Of a stretch of DNA of 5,089 bases, positions 1-5,089 are shown piece by piece (within the stretch, counting starts at the first letter, position 1; every line of letters begins with the position of its first letter). The stretch lies in the NCBI GenBank assembly GCA_029256035.1, contig JAQSYR010000162.1, positions 1 through 5,089 on the forward strand. The letters are read 5' to 3'. A program made the position numbers and the translations under genes. This DNA is from Anaerocolumna sp. (GTDB taxonomy: Bacteria > Bacillota > Clostridia > Lachnospirales > Lachnospiraceae). Below the pieces are notes generated by a model. That model was given only the letters and a program-made list of their open reading frames with translations. It had not been told where the DNA came from and made no database searches.

Positions 1-233
1 TTGATTGCCTTTATAACACCTGTAACAGGGCTGTATATATTAGATACCGCCTTTACGGACTCAACATCAGCAAAGGATTCCCCTGTTGTCACTTCATCAC
101 CTATTTCGGGAAGATTAATAAACACCAGGTCACCTAATTCTTTCTGAGCATAATCAGAAATTCCTACCCTAACCGTTGTCTCGTCTATAAATTCTACCCA
201 TTCATGCGATTTTGAAAATAAAAGCTCTTTCAT
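1..233 (-). CDS. gcvH: Glycine cleavage system H protein, partial (C-terminus off the left edge)
   Basis: GcvH is the small lipoylated carrier of the glycine cleavage complex. It takes the aminomethyl group from the P protein, presents it to the T protein, and is re-oxidised by the L protein in the cytoplasm. Seventy-seven codons are visible, reading from ATG at 233. The N-terminus has the family pattern S-H-E-W-V (residues 9-13), followed by V-G-I-S-D-Y-A (23-29) and L-G-D-L-V (33-37). The lipoylation site E-S-V-K-A-V lies at residues 58-63, with K61 as the lipoyl lysine, and is followed by Y-S-P-V-T-G. H proteins are usually about 125-130 residues, so roughly 50 are missing at the edge. A GGAGG sequence 7 bases before the ATG fixes the start. 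The gene lies 127 bases downstream of the damaged gcvT and probably belongs to the same riboswitch-controlled operon. The visible part shows no damage. Confidence 0.95.
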   Translation of the reverse strand, partial: MKELLFSKSHEWVEFIDETTVRVGISDYAQKELGDLVFINLPEIGDEVTTGESFADVESVKAVSNIYSPVTGVIKAI

Positions 234-345
234 CTTAAATCCTCCATTTTTATTCAAATTTTTCTCACTCATCTACTTTTTAAATTCAATTATTAAATAT
301 AGTTCTTATTTTTTCTTATCTTTATTTATTATTTATATTTTTTAT

Positions 346-397
346 CTTTATTTCTTGTCTTTATTTCTTGTCTTTATTTCTTGTCTTTATTTCTTCT
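346..397. repeat. 13-bp tandem repeat, four copies, at the 3' end of gcvT
   Basis: On the plus strand the unit CTTTATTTCTTGT occurs three times exactly (346-358, 359-371, 372-384), with a fourth copy differing at one base (385-397). The flank at 305-345 is degenerate sequence of the same T-rich, TTTAT/CTTAT type. The last 13 codons of the gcvT reading frame run into this array, and its stop codon (361-363) is the AAATAA core of one unit. The unit length is not a multiple of three, so any gain or loss of a unit shifts the reading frame. The array looks like slippage expansion of AT-rich DNA; I see no spacers and no sign of a mobile element. Confidence 0.9.
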
Positions 398-1355
398 CTA
401 ACATCAATTTCTACCTGGGTTCCTATTCTTGTGTATTCCACATCAAGCAAAGCCATGGCAACTGGATGACCAAGATAGGGGCAATGTGTTCCTGAAGTTG
501 TAACACCAATTTGTTTATTATCAATATATACCGGACAGTGTTCTCTTGCGATTCCTCTCCCTGTAATTCTTAGTCCAATTCGGTTTTTCTTAAGATCCCC
601 TCGTTCTAGGATTCCTTCCTTTCCAATGAAGAATTCTTTTTCCATTTTAACAGCAAACTCTAGCCCCGTTTCAAGTGGTGAAATCGTATCATCCATTTCG
701 TGGCCATAGAGTGGCATTGCAGCTTCCTCCATAACTTTATAGCATCTTCTGGTTTACAGTAGATTTCGAATCCATCTTCACCAGTGTATCCGGTTTTAGA
801 AATCAAACATGTTATATGATTGATTTCAACAGATTCAACAAAGCTATAATATTTGGCAGGCAGCATATTTTCATCTATTAATTTCATTAATATTGTTTTT
901 GACTTTGGTCCTTGTAATGCAACCTGGGCTACTTCATCTGAAATGTCCTGAAAGTTAACTTCTCCTATAAGATGTTGTTTTATCCAATTAACATCTTTCA
1001 AACGATTGGCTGCATTTATAACAATTAGATATTTTTCACTGTGTATTCGATACACTAGCAAATCATCTACAACACCGCCATTTTCATTACACATGGGGCT
1101 ATACTTTACCTGTCCATCATACATATGGCTGCAATCATTGGTTACTAACCTTTGCACATTTAACAAGGCGTCCTTTCCCTCTAAAATAACTTCTCCCATA
1201 TGGGATACATCAAATAACCCGGCCAACTCTCGTACGGCCATATGCTCGTTAATTACGCCTGTTTCATATTGAACTGGCAACAAGTAACCGGCAAAAGGTA
1301 CTATTTTCCCTTTTTGCTGTACATGACAATTATAAAGTGGTGTTATTTTCTCCAT
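361..1355 (-). pseudogene. gcvT: Glycine cleavage T protein (aminomethyltransferase), disrupted by internal deletion and altered C-terminus
   Basis: GcvT moves the aminomethyl carbon from lipoyl-GcvH to tetrahydrofolate, releasing ammonia and forming methylene-THF. The start at 1355 has AAGGAGG five bases upstream. The first frame (1355 to stop 660) gives 231 residues. The family hallmarks are V-P-F-A-G (19-23), G-L-F-D-V-S-H-M-G-E (46-55), the V-V-D-D segment with the catalytic aspartate (about 97), A-L-Q-G-P (near 150) and T-G-Y-T-G-E-D-G-F-E (188-197). After L-W-R-K-L (208-212) homology stops. It resumes at once in another frame at E-A-A-M-P-L-Y-G-H-E-M-D (codons from 726) and runs to the stop at 361-363. 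Compared with family members, about 24 residues are missing between the two parts, including the conserved G-L-G-A-R-D-T-L-R block. The C-terminus also lacks the usual P-F-Y-K tail and ends in lysine- and arginine-rich residues encoded by a 13-bp repeat. Two separate lesions make a functional enzyme unlikely. An assembly error at the internal junction is the main alternative. Confidence 0.9.
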
Positions 1356-1381
1356 CTGCTCCTCCTTAATTCAAATATTTC

Positions 1382-1407
1382 AAGGCTTCATTTTTAAAAA
1401 TAGCCTT
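1382..1407 (-). other. Hairpin in the gcvT leader just before the ribosome-binding site
   Basis: On the minus strand AAGGCT (1407-1402) is complementary to AGCCTT (1387-1382). The intervening sequence ATTTTTAAAAAT is itself self-complementary. The hairpin ends 14 bases before the AAGGAGG of gcvT (1367-1361) and has no T-run after it, so it is not an intrinsic terminator. It may stabilise the 5' end of the mRNA or influence access to the ribosome-binding site; neither role is shown by the sequence alone. Confidence 0.4.
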
Positions 1408-1448
1408 ATTTTGATTCTCAGTACGTATATTTTTTTAAAAAAAGCAAT

Positions 1449-1480
1449 AAAAAAAGACGTACTGAATTAAATCAATACGC
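1449..1480 (-). terminator. Intrinsic terminator of the glycine riboswitch expression platform
   Basis: On the minus strand GCGTATTGA (1480-1472) pairs with TCAGTACGT (1465-1457) over nine base pairs, two of them G-U, around a TTTAAT loop. One C and then seven T residues follow (1455-1449). The 5' arm begins directly after the closing CAGAG strand of the second aptamer (1485-1481). The aptamer's closing helix can be extended past one unpaired G by pairing ACG (1541-1539) with CGT (1479-1477), which lie inside the terminator arm. Glycine binding would therefore compete with the terminator, consistent with an ON switch as known for Bacillus gcvT. That mechanism is inferred from the pairing. Confidence 0.85.
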
Positions 1481-1620
1481 CTCTGTTGGTTTACCTGAAA
1501 GATTTGCTTCGTCGGTGCTACATCGCTTTCCAGAGTTTCGTCCAGAACTGGTCCTTTTGCCTGAGAGTTATTGCGAATCACCTTCGGCGCAAGTCAAGAT
1601 AATAACTAGTATAATTTTCC
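1481..1620 (-). promoter_or_regulatory. Glycine riboswitch (two aptamers, the first atypical) controlling gcvT-gcvH
   Basis: The minus strand carries hallmark glycine-aptamer sequence: GCGCCGAAGG (1590-1581), then ACTCTCAGGCAAAAGGAC (1568-1551) for the first aptamer. ACTCTGGAAAGC (1536-1525), CACCGACGAAGC and CTTTCAGGTAAACC (about 1502-1489), closed by CAGAG (1485-1481), form the second. In aptamer 2 GAAAG pairs with CTTTC, replacing the more usual GAGAG/CTCTC pair, and CTCTG pairs with CAGAG. In aptamer 1 the 3' strand CTCTC (1567-1563) has no GAGAG partner upstream; local helices TTGCG/CGCAA (1592-1588 with 1575-1571) and AGTTA/TAACT (1607-1603 with 1570-1566) can form instead. The element sits upstream of glycine cleavage genes, its standard target, and is followed directly by a terminator. 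The 5' boundary is approximate. Confidence 0.92.
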
Positions 1621-1685
1621 TATCATTTACCTATAAATTATCTGTAGATAATCAAGCTTCGAATCTTTCATATACCATTTCTGTA

Positions 1686-2975
1686 TTACATTAGGAGGTT
1701 AGGTAAAAATAAAACTATTTCGGGGATAAAAGTAACAAGTAATAAAACAATAACCATAGATGCATAAAATGGTATTAGGGATTTTACCAATTTCTCTATG
1801 GATATTTTACCAATGGAGCATCCAACAAATAATACAGCTCCAACTGGTGGCGTACATAATCCAATTGCAAGATTTAGAACCATCATGACTCCAAATTGAA
1901 TAGGATCCATACCGATTGCTTGAACTACTGGCATAAGGATTGGTGTCGTTATCATAATAAGTGGTGCCATATCCATAATACATCCAAGTGCCAAAAGTAA
2001 AAGATTAATTAGCAACAATAGTACTATTTTATTATCACTAATTCCTAATAAAAAATTAGTAACTAAGGATGGGATTCTAAGATAAGCCAAGAACCATCCA
2101 AAGGCATTACAACTTGCAATTAAAGCTAATACCATAGCTAATGTTTTTAATGAATTCATTAATATTACATTCATATGTCTCAGTGGAATTTCTCGATATA
2201 CAAAAAATGTAATAACAAATGCATAAAGACAAGCAACTGCTGCTGATTCCGTAGCAGTAAATACTCCGCCGATTACCCCGCCGATTATAATAACTGCAGT
2301 CATTAGGCCAAGAAGAGCACTTACTGTTGTTTGCCAAGCTTCTTTTCTGGATATTTTTTTACCCTTAGGATAGCCTCTTTTCACTGCAATAATATAACTG
2401 ACAATCATAAGTCCGACTCCTAGTAATATACCAGGCAGAATTCCTCCAAGAAATAATCTTCCAACGGATATACCACCTGCAGATACAGCAAATATAATCA
2501 TGTTATGACTTGGAGGGATAATTATTCCCTGGCAGGCACTAGTGATTGTAACATCTACCGAGTAGTCTTCATCATAGCCGTTTTCCACCATCATAGGAAT
2601 CAACATAGCTCCAATAGATGACACATCAGCTATGGCTGATCCAGATATTCCGCCAAAAAACATACTGGCAAGAATATTTACCTGAGCTAAACCACCTCTT
2701 ACTCTGCCTACCAAAACATTAGTAAAAGCAATAATTCTTCGGGAGATTCCTCCCGCCCCCATGATTTCACCTGCAAGAATGAAAAATGGTATGGCCATGA
2801 GGGAAAAAGAATGGATTCCTTTTACCATTTGAACTGCAACACTCATTAACGGTACCTTCAAATAAATGGCTGTTACAATAGATGCAGTTAATAAAGCAAA
2901 TGAAATAGGTGTGTTGATAAATAGTAATACAATAAAAGTACCTAATAATATTAGTATTCCAATATGATCAATCAT
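1686..2975 (-). CDS. dctM: TRAP transporter large permease subunit (DctM family)
   Basis: DctM is the ion-coupled membrane subunit of a tripartite ATP-independent periplasmic-type (TRAP) transporter. It forms the substrate path that accepts ligand from the DctP binding protein. The 429 residues match the usual family length of about 425 and are almost entirely hydrophobic, consistent with about a dozen membrane segments and hairpins. Recognisable family blocks are A-I-P-F-F-I-L-A-G-E (61-70), F-G-G-I-S-G-S-A-I-A-D (107-117), I-I-P-P-S-H-N-M-I (152-160), F-T-A-T-E-S-A-A (239-246), G-C-I-M-D-M-A-P (331-338) and C-T-P-P-V-G (374-379). The ATG overlaps the dctQ stop as ATGA (2972-2975), indicating translational coupling, and GGGGAGG lies 7 bases upstream. 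The P-P-S-H-N variant resembles, from memory, permeases of sugar-acid TRAP systems rather than C4-dicarboxylate ones; this is only suggestive. No strong terminator follows before the glycine riboswitch. Confidence 0.95.
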   Translation of the reverse strand: MIDHIGILILLGTFIVLLFINTPISFALLTASIVTAIYLKVPLMSVAVQMVKGIHSFSLMAIPFFILAGEIMGAGGISRRIIAFTNVLVGRVRGGLAQVNILASMFFGGISGSAIADVSSIGAMLIPMMVENGYDEDYSVDVTITSACQGIIIPPSHNMIIFAVSAGGISVGRLFLGGILPGILLGVGLMIVSYIIAVKRGYPKGKKISRKEAWQTTVSALLGLMTAVIIIGGVIGGVFTATESAAVACLYAFVITFFVYREIPLRHMNVILMNSLKTLAMVLALIASCNAFGWFLAYLRIPSLVTNFLLGISDNKIVLLLLINLLLLALGCIMDMAPLIMITTPILMPVVQAIGMDPIQFGVMMVLNLAIGLCTPPVGAVLFVGCSIGKISIEKLVKSLIPFYASMVIVLLLVTFIPEIVLFLPNLLM

Positions 2976-3472
2976 TGCCGAACCTCCCCTCGTATATTTT
3001 TGTATACCGACCGATAACCTATAAAATTAGCAAAAGAAAAATAGGCAATTAATAAGCCGGAAACTGGAACAGCTCCATATAGCATTGCTGAGGGAAGTCT
3101 GGTTGCTGTCATAACATTATTTATAGTGCTTTGTATTAAAATAAATCCGAAAAACATTAACACGAAACCTATGGAAAATATTATAATATGGGTTAACTTT
3201 GTTATTATTAATTGAATGATTTTGGGAAACATATTAAAAAATATAGTAATATTTAAGTGAAGATTGTGTTTTACCCCATAAGCGATGCTAATAAAACCAA
3301 AGTAAACCATAAGCATCATGGATATTTCCTCTGACCACTTAATTCCCATATTAAAAGCGTATCGGAAAAGTACATGGATACATATGATTAGTACCATGAC
3401 AACCAGCATAACTTTCGCTATTATAATACAGAAATCTAGGAGAGCATTGAAAAACCAGTCGATATATTTCAC
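2972..3472 (-). CDS. dctQ: TRAP transporter small permease subunit (DctQ family)
   Basis: DctQ is the small membrane partner that binds DctM and is needed for TRAP transport. The 166 residues show four hydrophobic segments at about 12-35, 50-66, 84-111 and 129-152, the expected topology and size. The family's W-S-E-E motif (46-49) lies directly before the second segment and is followed by a G-V-K-H-N-L-H-L stretch (66-73). The start is GTG at 3472-3470, supported by AAGGAGG seven bases upstream (3486-3480) and by the natural N-terminus ahead of the first membrane helix; no ATG fits better. Only 15 bases separate it from the dctP stop, and its own stop overlaps the dctM start, so the three genes are almost certainly one operon. 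Confidence 0.93.
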   Translation of the reverse strand: MKYIDWFFNALLDFCIIIAKVMLVVMVLIICIHVLFRYAFNMGIKWSEEISMMLMVYFGFISIAYGVKHNLHLNITIFFNMFPKIIQLIITKLTHIIIFSIGFVLMFFGFILIQSTINNVMTATRLPSAMLYGAVPVSGLLIAYFSFANFIGYRSVYKNIRGEVRQ

Positions 3473-3487
3473 GAAAATGCCTCCTTA

Positions 3488-4561
3488 TTACTGCATGTTT
3501 TGAATTTGCTCCAAAAGATCTGTATAATCTGCCGCGAACTCTTCATAAATTGGTTTCACTGCTTCAACAAATTCATCTCTGTTTTCTAACTCTGATACCT
3601 GAGCTCCTGCTGCAATTGTCTTTTCCATCGCTTCTTTTTCGATTTCTACATAGGTTTCTCTTTCCCATATCTCAGATTCTTTTGCTGCTTCTACTAGAAT
3701 CTGCTGATCTTCAGGTGAAAGTTTATCAAATACTAACTTGCTGCATATAAGAATTTCAGGTGGGGCAGTATGTCCATCAACTGTAATATATTTTGCAACT
3801 TCATGGTGACTGTTTTGGTCGTAACTAACCCAGTTATTTTCTGCTCCATCAATAACACCTGTCTGTAAAGAGCTATATACTTCACCAAATGCCATTGGGG
3901 TAGGCGTTGCTCCAAGGGCTTCTACTAAACTAACCATAAGCTGGCTCTGAGTTACACGTAATTTCATACCTTTCATATCTTCCATTTTAGTAATTGGTTT
4001 AATAGAATTGTAGAAATTTCTTGTACCTGCATCATATAAAGCTAATCCCACAAAATTACTGTCCGCAACACTTGATAATAGTTGAGTACCGATCTCACTG
4101 TCAATAACTTTATGCATATGCTCAACATCTCTGAATAAATATGGCATTTGCAATAGATTAAGCATTGGAGAAAATTCACACATTGGTGCTAAATTCACAC
4201 GAGTTAAATCTATGGCTCCAAATTGTACCTGTTCAATTATTGCTTGTTCATCACCACCAAGTTGTCCACCGGTAAATACTTCAATTTTAATTCTGCCATT
4301 GGTTTTGCCCTCAACTAAGCTGGCAAATTTAAGTGCTCCCATAGTTGCAGGATAGGTTTCATTTTGAGTATCTGCAAGTCTTAATACAATTGTCTCTTCT
4401 GAAGGAGCATCTTTTTGTTCCTCTGCAGTGGTTTCTGCACTATTTTCTTGTGTTGCTGCAGTAGTATCCGTTGTAGTAGTAACCTCTGTTTTCTTGCTAC
4501 ATCCTGCGAATAACCCCATTACAAGGATTATTGTTAATACTATTGACATATTTCTTTTCAT
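3488..4561 (-). CDS. dctP: TRAP transporter substrate-binding lipoprotein (DctP family), possible sugar-acid binder
   Basis: This is the extracytoplasmic receptor that captures an organic acid and delivers it to DctQM. The 357 residues begin with a lipoprotein signal: positive K2-R3, hydrophobic core 5-18 and lipobox F-A-G-C with C21 as the lipidated cysteine. A Thr/Glu-rich flexible linker follows to about residue 56. The mature domain has G-G-Q-L-G-G-D-E-Q (98-106), G-T-R-N-F-Y-N (179-185) and K-G-M-K-L-R-V (197-203). R202 is the position of the family arginine that binds the ligand carboxylate. The segment G-V-I-D-G-A-E-N-N (235-243) also matches the family. E241-N242-N243 resembles the signature seen in hexuronate-type TRAP binding proteins, so a sugar acid is my best guess; a C4-dicarboxylate or other acid is not excluded. 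AAAGGGG lies seven bases before the ATG. It is the first gene of the dctPQM operon, behind a 161-base control region and the AraC-family gene. Confidence 0.95.
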   Translation of the reverse strand: MKRNMSIVLTIILVMGLFAGCSKKTEVTTTTDTTAATQENSAETTAEEQKDAPSEETIVLRLADTQNETYPATMGALKFASLVEGKTNGRIKIEVFTGGQLGGDEQAIIEQVQFGAIDLTRVNLAPMCEFSPMLNLLQMPYLFRDVEHMHKVIDSEIGTQLLSSVADSNFVGLALYDAGTRNFYNSIKPITKMEDMKGMKLRVTQSQLMVSLVEALGATPTPMAFGEVYSSLQTGVIDGAENNWVSYDQNSHHEVAKYITVDGHTAPPEILICSKLVFDKLSPEDQQILVEAAKESEIWERETYVEIEKEAMEKTIAAGAQVSELENRDEFVEAVKPIYEEFAADYTDLLEQIQNMQ

Positions 4562-4620
4562 ATCTTTTCCCCTTTCTATGAATCATGTATAATTTTTTTT
4601 ACATATTCATTGTAGAAGAA

Positions 4621-4648
4621 AAAGTTATACATTAAAATGCATACTTTT
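4621..4648 (-). other. AT-rich dyad followed by a T-run (weak terminator or operator)
   Basis: The minus strand reads AAAGT-ATGCAT (4647-4638), a short TTTA loop, then ATGTATA-ACTTT, which pair with one bulge and one G-U, followed by further T and C residues (from about 4623). It could be a weak end to the regulator transcript, since no better terminator is seen after 4723. The stem is nearly all A-T, so a protein-binding dyad overlapping the dctP promoter candidate is equally possible. Confidence 0.3.
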
Positions 4649-4653
4649 GTCCT
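4624..4653 (-). promoter_or_regulatory. Candidate promoter for dctPQM
   Basis: On the minus strand a TATAAC box (4629-4624, five of six matches to TATAAT) lies 18 bases downstream of AGGACA (4653-4648, four of six matches to TTGACA). It would give a 5' leader of about 55 bases before the dctP ATG. The -10 box lies inside one of the repeated ATGTATAAC words and in the AT-rich dyad, so a bound regulator could affect it. The -35 match is weak, and TATACA at 4591-4586 is an alternative -10 nearer the gene. Confidence 0.3.
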
Positions 4654-4708
4654 TAAGTATCAAATATTTGTTATACATATTTACTAAGCACTATGAAGAT
4701 AATTAGAT

Positions 4709-4740
4709 TAGCATTTTTTTGTCTATATAGCATTTTTTTG
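4709..4740. repeat. 13-bp direct repeat with 19-bp period at the end of the regulator gene
   Basis: On the minus strand CAAAAAAATGCTA occurs at 4740-4728 and again at 4721-4709, separated by six bases. The first copy encodes the last residues of the AraC-family protein (Q-K-N-A) and part of the next codon; the stop codon (4725-4723) falls in the six-base gap. The second copy is non-coding. The poly-A run makes a slippage or small-duplication origin likely. Confidence 0.75.
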
Positions 4741-5089
4741 ATATATAGATGGTGAGATGCCAACAGTTCGTTTAAACACCCTGGTAAAATAATTAGGTTC
4801 ACTGTATCCAACTGCAAAACAGACTTGTTTTACTGAAATAGAAGGGTCTAACAATAATTGTTTCGCTCTCTCTATTCGAATCCTGGTTAAATATTCAATA
4901 AAGTTCTCATTAAATGTATGCTTAAAAAGTTTACTGAAATAATATGTACTAAATCCAATGCGTTCCGCCATATCTTCTAATGTTATATTGTTCATATAAT
5001 TAGTCTCAATATATTTTACGAGATTCTCAATCCATTCATTGTTAACCATAATTTCAGAGGCAATGAGGGAGTCAATCAGATTTTCCATA
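4723..5089 (-). CDS. AraC-family transcriptional regulator, C-terminal DNA-binding domain (partial)
   Basis: The visible 121 residues form a complete AraC/XylS-type DNA-binding domain with two helix-turn-helix units. The first is at about 35-56 (L-E-D-M-A-E-R-I-G-F-S, then Y-Y-F-S-K-L-F-K). The second is at about 84-106 (V-K-Q-V-C-F-A-V-G-Y-S, then N-Y-F-T-R-V-F-K-R), followed by the family ending G-I-S-P-S-I-Y. The segment R-I-R-I-E-R-A-K-Q-L-L-L (68-79) is the usual linker helix. The reading frame is open to the window edge, and the methionine at 5088 is probably internal, because such proteins normally have an N-terminal sensing or receiver domain. The sequence style resembles the YesN-like response regulators of Clostridia and Bacilli. 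It lies directly upstream of dctPQM in the same direction, so it may respond to the transported compound or a linked signal and control the transporter. The N-terminal domain and its signal cannot be seen. Confidence 0.9.
   Translation of the reverse strand, partial: MENLIDSLIASEIMVNNEWIENLVKYIETNYMNNITLEDMAERIGFSTYYFSKLFKHTFNENFIEYLTRIRIERAKQLLLDPSISVKQVCFAVGYSEPNYFTRVFKRTVGISPSIYQKNAI

Larger units (their letters stand above)
4585..4678. repeat. Three copies of a GTTATACAT-type word upstream of dctP
   Basis: On the plus strand GTTATACAT occurs exactly at 4624-4632 and 4670-4678, 46 bases apart in the same orientation. The opposite orientation, ATGTATAA, is at 4585-4592. All three lie in the control region between the AraC-family gene and dctP. 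AraC-family regulators commonly bind spaced direct repeats, so these are candidate operator half-sites. The region is very AT-rich, which makes chance repeats of this kind more likely than usual. Confidence 0.35.

Noticed and set aside
346..397. CRISPR-like array
   Set aside because: Units are only 13 bp, directly tandem, with no spacers; this is a simple tandem repeat.
715..735. Programmed ribosomal frameshift joining the two halves of gcvT
   Set aside because: No slippery heptamer is seen, and a frameshift would not restore the roughly 24 missing residues.
1006..1272. Plus-strand open frame of 88 codons
   Set aside because: It lies wholly opposite the well-conserved first half of gcvT, has no ribosome-binding site or recognisable domain, and is a shadow of that gene.
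1608..1613. TATACT as the -10 box of a gcvT promoter
   Set aside because: There is no acceptable -35 at 16-18 bases (TTATAG at best), and transcription from it would start inside the first aptamer.
1637..1652. ATTATC/GATAAT hairpin as dctM terminator
   Set aside because: The stem has six mostly A-T pairs with no T-run, too weak for an intrinsic terminator.
2107..2337. Minus-strand frame of 76 codons inside dctM
   Set aside because: It overlaps conserved dctM coding sequence in another frame and its Cys/Ser/Tyr-rich translation has no protein-like features.
3318..3503. Plus-strand frame opposite dctQ
   Set aside because: It is antisense to conserved dctQ codons, without start signal or homology.
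3550..3915. Plus-strand frame (3550-3750) and minus-strand frame (3733-3915) within dctP
   Set aside because: Both overlap conserved binding-protein sequence and lack any support; the Leu/Phe-rich plus frame is the complement of Glu/Lys codons.

Overview
The window looks like a low-GC, AT-rich Gram-positive chromosome, most likely a member of the Clostridia. The evidence is strong GGAGG ribosome-binding sites, a lipoprotein-type signal on the binding protein, a tandem glycine riboswitch with an intrinsic terminator, and a YesN-like AraC regulator. Every supported gene lies on the minus strand, so the biological order runs from high to low coordinates.

From right to left: the DNA-binding end of an AraC-family regulator enters at the right edge (to 4723). 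A 161-base AT-rich control region follows (4562-4722), containing a repeated 8-9 base word, an AT-rich dyad and a weak promoter candidate. Then come three tightly packed genes for a complete TRAP transporter: dctP (lipid-anchored binding protein), dctQ (small membrane subunit, GTG start) and dctM (large permease, 4-base ATGA overlap with dctQ). The binding protein has an E-N-N motif and the permease a P-P-S-H-N motif. Together they suggest a sugar-acid (hexuronate-like) substrate, though this is inference.

Next is a 330-base leader (1356-1685) that carries a glycine riboswitch, its terminator and a second hairpin. It precedes the glycine cleavage genes gcvT and gcvH; gcvH runs off the left edge.

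The most notable result is that gcvT appears broken. Its two halves are in different frames and meet at a GAAGCTG word, and about 24 residues that include the family's conserved G-L-G-A-R-D-T-L-R block are missing. This fits a deletion of about 73 bases between short repeats. The C-terminal tail is also lost, ending inside a fourfold 13-bp tandem repeat. The first riboswitch aptamer seems to lack the 5' partner of its conserved CUCUC strand. So the locus shows several independent signs of decay, although gcvH as far as visible is intact with its lipoyl lysine. I found no clearly new type of biological system; the interest lies in this decay and in the layout of the control regions.
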